Source: Nocardioides astragali (lineage in GTDB: Bacteria; Actinomycetota; Actinomycetes; Propionibacteriales; Nocardioidaceae). From it: DNA of 64,000 nt. Positions 1 through 9,231 of the stretch are shown piece after piece. The DNA is taken from the NCBI RefSeq assembly GCF_024436375.1, contig NZ_JAFMZM010000002.1, positions 248,001 through 312,000 of the forward strand, given 5' to 3'. How positions within the stretch are numbered: position 1 is the stretch's first letter; each line of letters opens with the position of its first letter. Both the position numbers and the translations under genes were made by a program. The notes under the pieces were generated by a model. It saw nothing but the letters and a program-made list of their open reading frames with translations. It made no database searches and was not told where the DNA came from.

Positions 1-387
1 TCTCCTCCGATGATGCGCTACACGAATGCCGCCCTGCGCAACGTAGACCCCGAGGTCGTCGAGGCATCGGTCATGGCAGGAGCCTCACCGTGGCAAGTCC
101 TGACCCAGGTGCGTATCCCCCTCGGCCTGCCCACCTTGATGGTCGGCCTCAACCAAGCGGTGCTGCTGGCCATGGCGATGGCGGTCGTGACCGCCTTCAT
201 CGGTTCGCCCGGCCTGGGACAGGACATTCTCTACTCGCTGCAGCGCTTCGACCTTGCGCGGGGCATCGAGGGTGGCCTGGCCATGCTCCTGGTGGCCGTG
301 ATCATCGACAGAGTCTTTCAAGGCGCGGCACGGATGCTCAGCACAGTCACTCACACTTCAGAGGAACGGATCGAGGCGGAAGCATGA
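1..387 (+). CDS. ABC transporter permease, glycine betaine/proline type (5'-truncated by window)
   Basis: The reading frame is already open at base 1 and ends at the TGA at 385-387, so only about the last 128 residues are present. They include a typical binding-protein-dependent permease EAA loop (E-A-S...G-A-S...V-R-I-P-L), which docks on the ATPase, followed by hydrophobic segments ([11 protein letters not shown] and a C-terminal [12 protein letters not shown]). The next gene starts inside its stop codon and encodes a ProV-like ATPase, which makes ProW-type osmolyte or quaternary-amine uptake the best reading. The substrate-binding protein is not in the window. The family assignment is firm; the substrate is inferred. 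Confidence 0.85.
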   Translation, partial: SPPMMRYTNAALRNVDPEVVEASVMAGASPWQVLTQVRIPLGLPTLMVGLNQAVLLAMAMAVVTAFIGSPGLGQDILYSLQRFDLARGIEGGLAMLLVAVIIDRVFQGAARMLSTVTHTSEERIEAEA

Positions 388-1595
388 CCACCATGACTAC
401 TTCTGGCGCAGACACACGAAGTGGCGGAGCCAGCATCAGCGTCCACGACATGTGGAAGGTCTACGGGTCCCAGGCCAGCCGTTACCTGGAGGCCGTGCGC
501 GCCGGCGAGGACACAGATCGTCTCGAGTGCACCAGCGCGGTGCAAGGTGTCTCGTTCGACGTCGAGCCCGGCGAGACCTTCGTCGTGATGGGCCTGTCGG
601 GAAGTGGCAAGTCCACGCTCGTCCGTTGTCTGACCAGGTTGGTCGAGCCCACGGATGGGGTCGTCGACATCGACGGCGTCGACGTCCGGGCGATGACTCG
701 ACGGCAGCTCAGCGACACACGACGCAAGGACTGGGCAATGGTGTTCCAGCACTTCGGCCTGCTGCCCCACCGCCGAGTCCTGCAGAACGTGGCCTATGGC
801 CTGGAGGTCGGCGGCGTCGGTCGGAGAGAGCGTGAGTCGAAGGCCCGCGAGGTGATCGAGCTCGTTGGGTTGCGTGGTGTCGAGAACAAGTACCCACACG
901 AGCTGAGTGGTGGGATGAAGCAGCGCGTCGGGCTCGCACGAGCTCTGGCTGTCGACCCCAGGCTGTTGCTCCTGGACGAACCCTTCAGTGCTCTGGACCC
1001 CCTCATCCGCACCGACCTCCAGGACCAGCTCCTTCGGCTCGCCAAGATCGTCAAGCAGACATCGGTGTTCATCACCCACGACCTTGCAGAGGCTCTGAAG
1101 GTGGGGGACCGGATCGCCATCATGAGGGACGGTCAGTTCGTCCAGGTAGGCACGCCGGAGGACATCGTCCTGCGGCCGAAGGACGACTACGTCCGGCGCT
1201 TCGCACTCGATGCCCCCAGAGCGAAGGTGGTGACGGCCCGCACGGCAGCGACGCGGGCAACGGTCGTGGGTGCCACGGAGACCATCGATGAGGCCAGGGC
1301 GCAACTCGTCGCGGAGGGGAGCACCTCGGTCGTCGTCCATGGAAGCACCCCCTTCGTGATCTCGGGAGAACGGTTGCGGCACGTCGATACTGGTCGCTCA
1401 CTCCAGGACCTGCGTGATGGACAGTTCGCCGTGGTGAGTCCCGACGCCAAGCTCTGGGACGTGATGAGCCAGATGACATCTACTGGCAACGCCGTCATCG
1501 TCCGCGACGACGACGGGGTCATCGTCGGCACCGTCGACGCCACCGCTGTGGTGATGGGCCTCGGAGTTCCCACCGCGGACGAGAATGCCGCATGA
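384..1595 (+). CDS. ABC transporter ATP-binding protein, glycine betaine/proline (ProV) type
   Basis: This 403-residue ATPase powers the membrane subunit encoded just upstream. The ATG at 384 overlaps the permease stop (ATGA), which points to translational coupling. Walker [10 protein letters not shown] is at residues 70-78, followed by a Q-loop (V-F-Q-H-F), the signature L-S-G-G-M-K-Q-R, Walker [14 protein letters not shown] and the H-loop F-I-T-H-D-L-A-E-A. The length, the L-S-G-G-M-K-Q-R signature and a C-terminal region of about 130 residues that resembles paired CBS domains fit the osmolyte-importer ProV/OpuAA class, where CBS domains sense ionic strength. The neighbouring GMC oxidase and gabTD genes suggest use for catabolic uptake, but that is inference. 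Confidence 0.9.
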   Translation: MTTMTTSGADTRSGGASISVHDMWKVYGSQASRYLEAVRAGEDTDRLECTSAVQGVSFDVEPGETFVVMGLSGSGKSTLVRCLTRLVEPTDGVVDIDGVDVRAMTRRQLSDTRRKDWAMVFQHFGLLPHRRVLQNVAYGLEVGGVGRRERESKAREVIELVGLRGVENKYPHELSGGMKQRVGLARALAVDPRLLLLDEPFSALDPLIRTDLQDQLLRLAKIVKQTSVFITHDLAEALKVGDRIAIMRDGQFVQVGTPEDIVLRPKDDYVRRFALDAPRAKVVTARTAATRATVVGATETIDEARAQLVAEGSTSVVVHGSTPFVISGERLRHVDTGRSLQDLRDGQFAVVSPDAKLWDVMSQMTSTGNAVIVRDDDGVIVGTVDATAVVMGLGVPTADENAA

Positions 1596-1818
1596 GCTCG
1601 GCCCCCGCGACGGCGTCACACGAGGTGCTCCGACCGACGTCGAGGTTGTTTTCGACAGCATCCCGATACGTCTTGGACATGCGACGGTCCGGCCAGCCAC
1701 TCGTTGGAAGCATTCCAGTTCAGGTCTCGTCACGGCGTCCCTAACGTGACATACATCAATGACTGGTCTCTCGTCGGCCAGCAGGAGTGGTTCTCGCGAA
1801 GCAGTTCGGAGGAAGTTC

Positions 1819-3456
1819 ATGACAGAGATCGGGCGTCCGGCCGACGCGACCCAGACTGACGTGCTGATCATCGGTGCCGGCCCCTCAGGCGCCACAGCAG
1901 CACGCATCCTGGCGGAGAGCGGAATCCGCGTCATCTGTCTCGAGCAAGGCGGCTGGGTGAGGCGAACGGACATTCCCAGCCAGAAGCCCGAGCGTGACGT
2001 GCTCATCGCGAGCTCGTGGTCCCCGGACCCCAATGTGCGGAACAACAGCTGGGACTATCCCTGCGACGTCGTGGACTCCGACATGCACCCGCTCAACTAC
2101 AACGGGGTCGGGGGAAGCACCGTCCTGTGGGGCGCGGAGTGGCCACGCTTCGTCCCGTCCGACTTCCGCGTGAAGAGCCTCTACAGCGTCGCTGATGACT
2201 GGCCCTTCACCTACGAGGAGATCGCGCCGTACTACGACCTGCTCAGCGAGATGGTCGGCACCTCCGGCCTGGCCGGCGACCCAGCACTCCCTCCGGGCCT
2301 CGAGCACTCGATGCCTCCAGTGCCTATCGGTCGCATCGGCCGCAAGGCAGCCGAAGGCATGAACAAGCTCGGATGGCACTGGTGGCCGAGCTCACTCGCC
2401 ATCAACACCAAGAGCCATGGCGACCGGGGAGCCTGCGCGCGCTGGGCGACGTGCATGTCCGGATGTCCCGAGGGCGCCAAGTCATCGTTCGACGTGGCCA
2501 TGTGGCCGGCAGCTCTCGCGGCCGGGGCCACGCTGGTCACCGAGGCCCGCGTCCGTGAGATCACGGTGGACAAGTCGGGCCTTGCCAACGGCGCGACCTG
2601 GTTCGACGTCGATGGCAAGGAGCACCACACTCGCGCCTCGTCCGTCATCGTCTGCGGTAACGGCATCGGGACGCCACGTCTGCTCCAGCTGTCGACATCG
2701 AACCTCTTTCCTGACGGCCTTGCGAACTCGTCCGGACTGGTGGGCAAGCGACTGATGATGCATCCCTACGTGGGCGTTGTCGGCGTCTACGAGGAAGACA
2801 TGGAGAGCTGGCTCGGACCCTTCGGTTCCGTCCTGCAGTCCTTGCAGTTCGCCGAGACCGATCTCGACCGCGGATTCGCCCGTGGGGCCAAGTGGTGTGC
2901 CAACCCGATCCCGGGACCCATGGAGCTGCTCATGCGGTACTCCGACCTGCCACTCGAGCAGCGAACCGGAGCGGCCGGACAGGCGATCGTCGAGCGAGCG
3001 CTCGGAAGGTCGTTCGAGTGGGGCGCCGAGATCGAGGACCTGCCCGACGAGAACAACACCGTCACGTTGAGTCCGGACATGGTGGACGGCTCCGGCATCC
3101 CGGCACCGAAGCTGAACTACCGGCTGTCGCAGGACAGCGTGCGCAACATGCAGTGGAACCTCGAGCGGATGCACGAGGCTCACCGCGCTGCCGGCGCGAT
3201 CGAGACGAAGGAAATTCCGTACATGCCGGCTATCGGATGGCACCTGCTGGGCACCGCACGGTGCGGTGATGACCCAGCGACGTCAGTGGTTGATCCCTAC
3301 GGCCGATCCCACGACGTCCCGAACCTGTACGTGTTCGACGGCAGCGTCTTCGTCACCTCGTCCTCCGTGAACCCCACGCCGACCATCGTCGCTTTCGCTG
3401 CCCGGGCGACCGAGCACATGCTGGAGACGGCCGGCGACCAGAAGGTGCCGGCATGA
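1819..3456 (+). CDS. GMC-family FAD oxidoreductase, gluconate 2-dehydrogenase large-subunit type
   Basis: A 545-residue FAD-dependent alcohol or sugar dehydrogenase. The N-terminal dinucleotide-binding motif is V-L-I-I-G-A-G-P-S-G-A-T-A-A. The C-terminal catalytic segment has W-H-L-L-G-T-A-R with the GMC histidine, and the last part contains N-P-T-P-T, which closes the FAD site. A Cys stretch (C-A-R-W-A-T-C-M-S-G-C) lies near the middle, as in gluconate/sorbosone-type dehydrogenases. The ATG at 1819 is preferred over an in-frame ATG at 1759 because GGAGGAAG lies 4-11 bases upstream of 1819. The next gene starts in its stop codon and encodes a small-subunit homologue, supporting a two-subunit dehydrogenase. 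No Tat or Sec signal is visible. The substrate is unknown. Confidence 0.85.
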   Translation: MTEIGRPADATQTDVLIIGAGPSGATAARILAESGIRVICLEQGGWVRRTDIPSQKPERDVLIASSWSPDPNVRNNSWDYPCDVVDSDMHPLNYNGVGGSTVLWGAEWPRFVPSDFRVKSLYSVADDWPFTYEEIAPYYDLLSEMVGTSGLAGDPALPPGLEHSMPPVPIGRIGRKAAEGMNKLGWHWWPSSLAINTKSHGDRGACARWATCMSGCPEGAKSSFDVAMWPAALAAGATLVTEARVREITVDKSGLANGATWFDVDGKEHHTRASSVIVCGNGIGTPRLLQLSTSNLFPDGLANSSGLVGKRLMMHPYVGVVGVYEEDMESWLGPFGSVLQSLQFAETDLDRGFARGAKWCANPIPGPMELLMRYSDLPLEQRTGAAGQAIVERALGRSFEWGAEIEDLPDENNTVTLSPDMVDGSGIPAPKLNYRLSQDSVRNMQWNLERMHEAHRAAGAIETKEIPYMPAIGWHLLGTARCGDDPATSVVDPYGRSHDVPNLYVFDGSVFVTSSSVNPTPTIVAFAARATEHMLETAGDQKVPA

Positions 3457-3902
3457 CCATCAACGACGAGAGGACGCAGGTGGTCGACGACCAGACGCGG
3501 TCTGGGCTGGCCGCACTGGTGGACGTGATCCTCCCCGGCACGACGAGACTGCCCTCCGGTCGCAGTGTCGGGGCGCATGAGTCCTGGCTCGATCGCGTGC
3601 TGGACGCCGACCCTCGGCTCGTGCCAGCGGTGGTCGCGGTCGGATCCGCGGCTGCCGAGAGTGAGTCCTGCACGCTCGCGGACCTCGTGGTCCGCGTGGG
3701 CGCGCACGTCGAATCGGCGGTGTTCGCGCTGACGTCCGCCTACTACATCGCTCCCCAGGTGCTTGAAGCGCTCGGCTACCCCGGACAGGTGCGCCGGCCC
3801 ATCTCAGAGGCCACCGCCGAGGAGCGCTACTCCGAAGACCTGCTCGCTCCGGTCCGCGAGCGCGGCGCCATCTACGTCCCCACGCCCGACTCCGCCGGCT
3901 GA
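3453..3902 (+). CDS. Gluconate 2-dehydrogenase subunit 3-like small subunit
   Basis: This 149-residue protein begins with an ATG that overlaps the stop of the GMC gene (ATGA). It carries the features of the gluconate 2-dehydrogenase subunit 3 family: an early D-V-I-L-P-G segment, a central Y-Y-I-A-P-Q and a later A-L-G-Y-P-G-Q. In the known family this subunit is needed for assembly or export of the flavoprotein. Family members usually have a Tat leader; none is seen here, and no cytochrome c subunit is adjacent, so the complex may be cytoplasmic with another electron acceptor. That last point is inference. Confidence 0.75.
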   Translation: MTINDERTQVVDDQTRSGLAALVDVILPGTTRLPSGRSVGAHESWLDRVLDADPRLVPAVVAVGSAAAESESCTLADLVVRVGAHVESAVFALTSAYYIAPQVLEALGYPGQVRRPISEATAEERYSEDLLAPVRERGAIYVPTPDSAG

Positions 3903-3946
3903 CGTCCGGCGTCGCGACAGCGTCTGGACCCGTGAGGGGCTGAGGA

Positions 3947-4846
3947 ATGGACCTCCGGTTGCTGAACAGCTTCACGACCGTCGTTGCCGTCGGGACGGTC
4001 AGCAAGGCGGCCGCCGAGCTGATGATCACCCAGCCAGCCCTGACGCGCCAGATTCAGCAGCTGGAACGTCAGCTGGGCTTCGAGCTCTTCGTGCGCCACA
4101 AAGGCCGGCTCGAGCTCTCAGCCGCGGGGCTCAAGTTCGTCGATGCTGCTCGAACCGTGCTTGCCAGCGCCGAGGCCGCACGGAGCGTCGCTGACTCGCT
4201 TGCGGCGGGACGTCTCGCCCGCGTTCGGATGGCTGCTCCCACAACGACGCTCACCGACGTGCTGGCACCCTTCTTGGCCGAGCTCCTGACTGACGATCCG
4301 CTGATCACCGTCGAGGAAGCCACCTACGCGACTGCTGTCACCGGGCTGCGCTCCGGCGTGGATCTCGCAGTTTTCACGGCCCCGCCTCCGAGGTTCCTGC
4401 ACAGCAGGCGCGTTGCGGTCCTTCCCATCTGGGCCTACGTCCACCCCGGGCACCCCATGGCCTCGTCCGGACGTGTGTCGGTCCCCGAGCTGGCCGCCCA
4501 CCGGCTGATCGTCCTGGAAGGCACGGCCCGCGCTCGTCAGCTCCTCGACGAGTCACTGGTCCAGCACGGCGTCGCCGCGGCCGACCTCATCGAGTGTCGC
4601 AACCCGCAGGTTGCACAAGCGCTGGCTGCGGCACGCAGGGGCGTCGCGGTGCTCTCAGACGACGCGCGATTCGGACTGACCGGGCTGCCGATCAGCACGC
4701 CGCAAGGAGCACTGACACTCACCTTGCACGCGGGGTGGGATCCGCAACACCACGCGGCCGGCACCCTGGACGACCTGGCACGCCGACTCCGTGCCTTCTG
4801 CGCAACCAGGTACGGCTGCCAGGGCGACGCACCGTTTGCGAGCTAG
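3947..4846 (+). CDS. LysR-family transcriptional regulator
   Basis: A 299-residue regulator of standard LysR length. Residues 1-60 form the winged helix-turn-helix (L-L-N-S-F...V-S-K-A-A-A-E-L...Q-P-A-L-T-R-Q-I-Q-Q-L-E), and the rest is the two-lobed ligand-binding domain. The start is set by GAGGA just before the ATG. It is transcribed in the same direction as the GMC genes before it and the gabTD genes after it, so it probably controls one or both. A 10-bp palindrome lies in the 117-bp gap before gabT. The inducer is unknown. Confidence 0.9.
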   Translation: MDLRLLNSFTTVVAVGTVSKAAAELMITQPALTRQIQQLERQLGFELFVRHKGRLELSAAGLKFVDAARTVLASAEAARSVADSLAAGRLARVRMAAPTTTLTDVLAPFLAELLTDDPLITVEEATYATAVTGLRSGVDLAVFTAPPPRFLHSRRVAVLPIWAYVHPGHPMASSGRVSVPELAAHRLIVLEGTARARQLLDESLVQHGVAAADLIECRNPQVAQALAAARRGVAVLSDDARFGLTGLPISTPQGALTLTLHAGWDPQHHAAGTLDDLARRLRAFCATRYGCQGDAPFAS

Positions 4847-4911
4847 CACTGTCGGGTCGTTGCGCCGTACGTCGATGTGAACGCCAGGTCATGTCCTGGG
4901 GGCATCGGCTC

Positions 4912-4941
4912 GTTGATCAACTGGCATTGGACGACATACAT
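4912..4941 (+). promoter_or_regulatory. Candidate promoter/operator of gabTD
   Basis: The gap between the LysR gene and gabT contains the perfect palindrome GTTGATCAAC (4912-4921). Its inner TTGATC can serve as a -35 box, with ATACAT at 4936-4941 as -10 after a 17-bp spacer. The GTG of gabT follows 22 bases later. The palindrome is a plausible LysR half-site cluster. The assignment is based only on position and symmetry. Confidence 0.35.
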
Positions 4942-4963
4942 GTGAGCGGGTGAACCTTGACGC

Positions 4964-6310
4964 GTGACCAGCACTCGCACTTCACCCATTGCCACGGCCC
5001 GACGACTCGTGACAGAGATCCCGGGCCCTCGCTCACGCGAGCTGGCCGCGCGCAAGCTCGATGCGGTCGCCGGGGGAGTAGGCACGACGCTCCCTGTGTA
5101 CGCCTCCGCTGCGCACGGAGGTGTGCTGGAGGACGTCGATGGCAACGTGTTCATCGACCTCGGCTCCGGGATCGCCGTCACGACCGTGGGGTCCAGCGCG
5201 CCGCGCGTCGTGGAGGCGGTCACTGATCAGGCCGGGCGCTTCACCCACACCTGCTTCATGGTCACTCCGTACGAGTCCTACCTCGAGGTCGCCGAGCGAC
5301 TCAACCGACTGACCCCTGGCGACCACGACAAGCGCACGGCGCTGTTCAACTCGGGCGCGGAGGCGGTGGAGAACGCCGTGAAGATCGCTCGGTCCGCCAC
5401 GGGCCGACAGGCCGTCGTCGTCTTCGACCACGCCTATCACGGGCGTACGACCCTGACCATGGCCATGACGGCCAAGTCTGTTCCCTACAAGCACGGCTTC
5501 GGACCTTTTGCCCCCGAGGTCTATCGAGCCCCGCTCTCCTACGCCTATCGCGACGGCGGACTCTCCGGCGCCGAGGCCGCCGCTCGCGCCATCGACCAGA
5601 TCGAGAAGCAGGTCGGCGCCACCAACCTGGCTGCCGTCGTGATCGAGCCGATCCAGGGCGAGGGCGGGTTCATCGTCCCCGCTCCAGGCTTCCTTCCTGC
5701 CTTGGCCGAGTGGTGCCGGGCCAACGGTGTCGCCTTCGTCGCGGACGAGGTCCAGACCGGCTTCGCTCGCACGGGCGACATGTTCGCCAGCGACCACGAG
5801 GGCGTCGTCCCTGATCTCATCGTCACAGCCAAGGGCATCGCCGGCGGGCTCCCTCTGTCGGCGGTCACCGGACGCGCCGATCTCATGGATGCCGTGCACC
5901 CTGGAGGGCTCGGCGGCACCTACGGGGGCAACCCCTTGGCCTGTGCTGCTGCTCTCGCAGTCATGGACACCATCGCCGACGAGAAGCTGGTCGAGCGGGC
6001 ACGTCGGATCGAAGAGGTCGTGAAGGCACGGCTGCGGAGCATCCAGGAGAAGGACGACCGCGTCGGCGACATCCGTGGGCGAGGAGCCATGATCGCGGTC
6101 GAGCTGGTGGAGCCGGGTTCTATGACGCCGGCTCCCGCCTTGGCGAAGGCCGTCGCGACCTACGCCCATCGTGAGGGAGTCATCGTGCTGACGTGCGGGA
6201 CCTACGGCAACGTGCTGAGGTTCCTTCCCCCTCTCGCGATCAGTGATGCCGAGCTCGGTGAGGCCTTCGATGTCGTCGAGGACGCCTTCGCAACCTCGGG
6301 GGCCTCGTGA
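4964..6310 (+). CDS. gabT: 4-aminobutyrate--2-oxoglutarate aminotransferase
   Basis: A class-III PLP aminotransferase of 448 residues, the usual GabT length. It moves the amino group of 4-aminobutyrate or a similar omega-amine to 2-oxoglutarate, giving succinate semialdehyde and glutamate. Visible features are N-S-G-A-E-A-V-E-N-A-V-K-I-A (cofactor phosphate contacts), Y-H-G-R-T, V-V-I-E-P-I-Q-G-E-G-G, the D-E-V-Q-T-G-F cofactor aspartate and the PLP lysine K290 in V-T-A-K-G-I-A-G-G. The GTG start follows from the conserved N-terminal L-V-T-E-I-P-G-P-R-S. gabD starts inside its stop codon, so the two genes form a coupled degradative pair. Confidence 0.93.
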   Translation: MTSTRTSPIATARRLVTEIPGPRSRELAARKLDAVAGGVGTTLPVYASAAHGGVLEDVDGNVFIDLGSGIAVTTVGSSAPRVVEAVTDQAGRFTHTCFMVTPYESYLEVAERLNRLTPGDHDKRTALFNSGAEAVENAVKIARSATGRQAVVVFDHAYHGRTTLTMAMTAKSVPYKHGFGPFAPEVYRAPLSYAYRDGGLSGAEAAARAIDQIEKQVGATNLAAVVIEPIQGEGGFIVPAPGFLPALAEWCRANGVAFVADEVQTGFARTGDMFASDHEGVVPDLIVTAKGIAGGLPLSAVTGRADLMDAVHPGGLGGTYGGNPLACAAALAVMDTIADEKLVERARRIEEVVKARLRSIQEKDDRVGDIRGRGAMIAVELVEPGSMTPAPALAKAVATYAHREGVIVLTCGTYGNVLRFLPPLAISDAELGEAFDVVEDAFATSGAS

Positions 6311-7833
6311 GCGCGCCAGCCGTTTCCGCTACCCGAAGCGCATCAGCAGAGAGGGCTCTACCCGTGGATCACGCACCGACGCTCACCGATCGACTTTCCC
6401 CGTCCGAAGGCGTCTTCATCGGCGGACAGTGGCTTGCGGGGAACGACGGGACGTTCGACGTCGAGAATCCCGCAGACAAGTCCATCGTCGGCGTCGTGGC
6501 GAACGCTGACCTCGTCCAAGCAACCCAGGCGGTGGACGCCGCCGCTCTCGCCGCCTCTGCGTGGCAGGACGTGAGTCCGCGCGGACGCTCCGACGTCCTC
6601 ATGCGGACGTTCCGCCTCATGTTGGACCACGCCGATGAGCTGGCCACCCTCATCTCGCAGGAGAACGGCAAGGCGGCTGCCGATGCCCGGGCGGAGGTGA
6701 CCTATGCGGCGGAGTTCTTCCGGTGGTATGCCGAAGAGGCGGTCCGCGCCGGCGGTGACTACGGATCGTCTCCGGCAGGAGGTGTCCGCACTGTGGTGAC
6801 TCACCGTCCCGTGGGTGTAGCAGCTCTCGTGACGCCGTGGAACTTCCCGGCCGCGATGGCGACGCGAAAGATCGCGCCGGCGCTCGCTGCCGGCTGCACG
6901 GTCGTGGTGAAGCCGGCACGCGAGACGCCGCTCACCGCCCTGGCCATCGCTCGGCTCCTCGAGCAGGCCGGGCTCCCCGCTGGGGTCGTCAACGTCGTCC
7001 CGACGTTGCGGTCAGCCGACGTCGTCCAAACGTGGCTGGAAGACTCCCGGGTGCGCAAGCTCTCGTTCACGGGATCCACCGAGGTAGGACGCGTTCTCTT
7101 GGCGCAGGCATCTCGTCGCGTCTTGAACGCGTCGATGGAGCTGGGGGGGAACGCGCCTTTCATCGTGACCAGCGACGCCGACCTGGACGCGGCCGTGGAT
7201 GGCGCCATGACCGCCAAGTTCCGGGGCGGAGGGCAGGCGTGCACCGCCGCCAACCGCTTCTACGTGCACGAGTCCGTGGCCTTTGAGTTCGTTGCGCGGA
7301 TGGCTGATCGCGTGAGCGCGCTGGTTGTCGGGCCTGCTTCGGAACCTGCGAGCCAGATCGGGCCCATGATCAGTGGACGAGCGGTTGCCGCAACCCACGA
7401 CCTCATCGATGACGCCTTGGATCGAGGTGCCCGCCGCGCGGCGGTCGCTGAGTTGCCCTCGCACCTCTCCGGTCACTACCTCGCGCCCACGCTGTTGGCC
7501 GATGTGCCGCCGGACGCGCGGGTTGTGCAGGAGGAGATCTTCGGGCCGGTAGCGCCGGTGGTGACCTGGCGCACTGAGGACGACCTGCTGCGGATGGTGA
7601 ATGGGACGGAGCTGGGGCTCGCTGCCTACCTGTACTCCTCCGACCTGAAGCGGGCGATGCAGCTGGCGGAGAAGGTGGAAGCCGGAATGGTCGGCATCAA
7701 CCGAGGACTCGTCTCCGACCCTTCCGCGCCCTTCGGCGGACTCAAGCAGAGTGGTCTCGGCCGAGAGGGCGCCCGCGAGGGCCTGGCCGAGTACCAGGAG
7801 ACGCAGTACTTCAGCGTGGACTGGTCGGACTAG
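6307..7833 (+). CDS. gabD: NAD(P)-dependent succinate-semialdehyde dehydrogenase
   Basis: A 508-residue aldehyde dehydrogenase that oxidises the semialdehyde made by GabT to succinate. It has the W-N-F-P-A-A-M Rossmann contact, the lysine of V-V-K-P-A-R-E-T-P, the general base E278 in M-E-L-G-G-N-A-P and the catalytic C312 in G-G-G-Q-A-C-T-A-A-N-R. The GTG at 6307 overlaps the gabT stop (GTGA). The first 25 or so residues look like an extension relative to usual SSADH, so an internal start such as the GTG at 6364 is possible. Cofactor choice cannot be decided from sequence. Confidence 0.9.
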   Translation: MSAPAVSATRSASAERALPVDHAPTLTDRLSPSEGVFIGGQWLAGNDGTFDVENPADKSIVGVVANADLVQATQAVDAAALAASAWQDVSPRGRSDVLMRTFRLMLDHADELATLISQENGKAAADARAEVTYAAEFFRWYAEEAVRAGGDYGSSPAGGVRTVVTHRPVGVAALVTPWNFPAAMATRKIAPALAAGCTVVVKPARETPLTALAIARLLEQAGLPAGVVNVVPTLRSADVVQTWLEDSRVRKLSFTGSTEVGRVLLAQASRRVLNASMELGGNAPFIVTSDADLDAAVDGAMTAKFRGGGQACTAANRFYVHESVAFEFVARMADRVSALVVGPASEPASQIGPMISGRAVAATHDLIDDALDRGARRAAVAELPSHLSGHYLAPTLLADVPPDARVVQEEIFGPVAPVVTWRTEDDLLRMVNGTELGLAAYLYSSDLKRAMQLAEKVEAGMVGINRGLVSDPSAPFGGLKQSGLGREGAREGLAEYQETQYFSVDWSD

Positions 7834-7835
7834 TG

Positions 7836-8261
7836 ATGACATCCACCCACGGGGCTGCTGAACCGTCAGTGCTGCCGTCCGTTCAGCAGACCTACCAGCA
7901 GGCGACCCTCGACCTCACGGACGCGTGGATCCTGCGTGCCTTCGACGAGGCGAGGATCGCCCTGGCCCGACGCGAGTTCGACGAAGACGGCGTGCTGCTG
8001 GGTTTCGACGCACTGGAGCTGAACGCCGAGCTCATCGGCCTGCCTTGTGCTGGTCCCGTGAGGGTGACGGCGACCTTGGTTGACGAACGAGGGTCCTGTC
8101 ACGCGGTCGAGTACCGAGCGGCGCTGAGGGGAGAGGGCCGGCCGGGATCGGGCGGGATCATCTTGGCCCAGGCTGCGGGATGGACCTGGGTGCCATCACG
8201 AGGGGCCTTGTCCCTGAGTCTCGTCCGCTCGTCCACACCAGTGGCGGGGGATGGCACGTGA
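7836..8261 (+). CDS. Hypothetical protein downstream of gabD
   Basis: A 141-residue protein of unrecognised family. It begins two bases after the gabD stop (a GTG at 7833 is an alternative start), and its own TGA overlaps the proposed GTG start of pdxS. The second half alternates short hydrophobic stretches ([23 protein letters not shown]) and looks beta-rich, which would fit a hot-dog thioesterase-like fold, but no diagnostic residues are seen. Its codon use matches the catabolic genes upstream, not pdxS. Function is not assigned. Confidence 0.55.
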   Translation: MTSTHGAAEPSVLPSVQQTYQQATLDLTDAWILRAFDEARIALARREFDEDGVLLGFDALELNAELIGLPCAGPVRVTATLVDERGSCHAVEYRAALRGEGRPGSGGIILAQAAGWTWVPSRGALSLSLVRSSTPVAGDGT

Positions 8262-9226
8262 TCAATCCGAATGCTCCAGAGATCCTGTCCCCGTTGTACA
8301 CGGGTGCGTACGCTGCCGGCGACGCCTGCGCAGCCCGCCCGGTTGTCTCGATCGGCACCAGCCGCGTCAAGCGCGGCATGGCCGAGATGCTCAAGGGCGG
8401 CGTCATCATGGACGTCGTCACCGCAGACCAGGCGAAGATCGCCGAGGACGCCGGCGCGGTCGCCGTGATGGCCCTCGAGCGCGTCCCGGCCGACATCCGC
8501 GCGCAGGGCGGCGTCTCACGCATGAGCGACCCCGACATGATCGACGGCATCATCGAGGCCGTCTCGATCCCCGTCATGGCCAAGGCCCGCATCGGCCACT
8601 TCGCCGAGGCGCAGGTCCTGCAGTCGCTCGGCGTCGACTACATCGACGAGTCCGAGGTGCTCACCCCGGCCGACTACACCCACCACATCGACAAGTGGGC
8701 CTTCACGGTCCCCTTCGTCTGCGGTGCCACCAACCTCGGCGAGGCGCTTCGCCGCATCACCGAGGGCGCCGGGATGATCCGCTCCAAGGGCGAGGCCGGC
8801 ACCGGCGACGTCTCCAACGCCGTCACCCACATGCGCACCATCCGCGGCGAGCTCAACCGGCTGCACGGCATGGCCGAGGACGAGCTCTACCTCGCCGCCA
8901 AGGAGCTCCAGGCCCCCTACGAGCTGGTCAAGGAGGTCGCGGCCGCCGGCAAGCTCCCGGTCGTGCTCTTCACCGCCGGTGGCATCGCCACCCCCGCCGA
9001 CGCCGCGATGATGATGCAGCTCGGTGCCGAGGGCGTCTTCGTCGGCTCCGGCATCTTCAAGTCCGGCAATCCCGCCCAGCGCGCCGAGGCCATCGTCAAG
9101 GCCACCACGTTCTTCGACGACCCCGACGTGGTCGCCAAGGTCTCCCGCGGCCTGGGCGAGGCCATGGTCGGCCTCAACGTCGACGAGATCCCCCAGCCGC
9201 ACCGCCTGTCCGAGCGCGGCTGGTGA
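8258..9226 (+). CDS. pdxS: Pyridoxal 5'-phosphate synthase lyase subunit PdxS
   Basis: The synthase barrel of the DXP-independent vitamin B6 pathway, which builds PLP from ribose 5-phosphate, glyceraldehyde 3-phosphate and ammonia supplied by PdxT. From [19 protein letters not shown] onward the sequence is canonical, including [10 protein letters not shown] and G-E-A-G-T-G-D-V. The 5' end is odd. Homologues have a short polar tail before G-T-S-R-V-K-R-G, while here about 32 unrelated residues precede it. The start chosen is the GTG at 8258 (322 residues) overlapping the upstream stop; an ATG at 8180 would add 26 more. pdxT is not in the window. The sharp codon-use change near 8.35 kb suggests a recombination junction at the gene's start. 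Confidence 0.93.
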   Translation: MINPNAPEILSPLYTGAYAAGDACAARPVVSIGTSRVKRGMAEMLKGGVIMDVVTADQAKIAEDAGAVAVMALERVPADIRAQGGVSRMSDPDMIDGIIEAVSIPVMAKARIGHFAEAQVLQSLGVDYIDESEVLTPADYTHHIDKWAFTVPFVCGATNLGEALRRITEGAGMIRSKGEAGTGDVSNAVTHMRTIRGELNRLHGMAEDELYLAAKELQAPYELVKEVAAAGKLPVVLFTAGGIATPADAAMMMQLGAEGVFVGSGIFKSGNPAQRAEAIVKATTFFDDPDVVAKVSRGLGEAMVGLNVDEIPQPHRLSERGW

Positions 9227-9231
9227 TACCC

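Noticed and set aside
8251..9226. Arg/His-rich plus-strand frame overlapping pdxS
   Set aside because: Out-of-frame reading of pdxS. Only the part after the pdxS stop (from 9232) was kept as a possible small gene.
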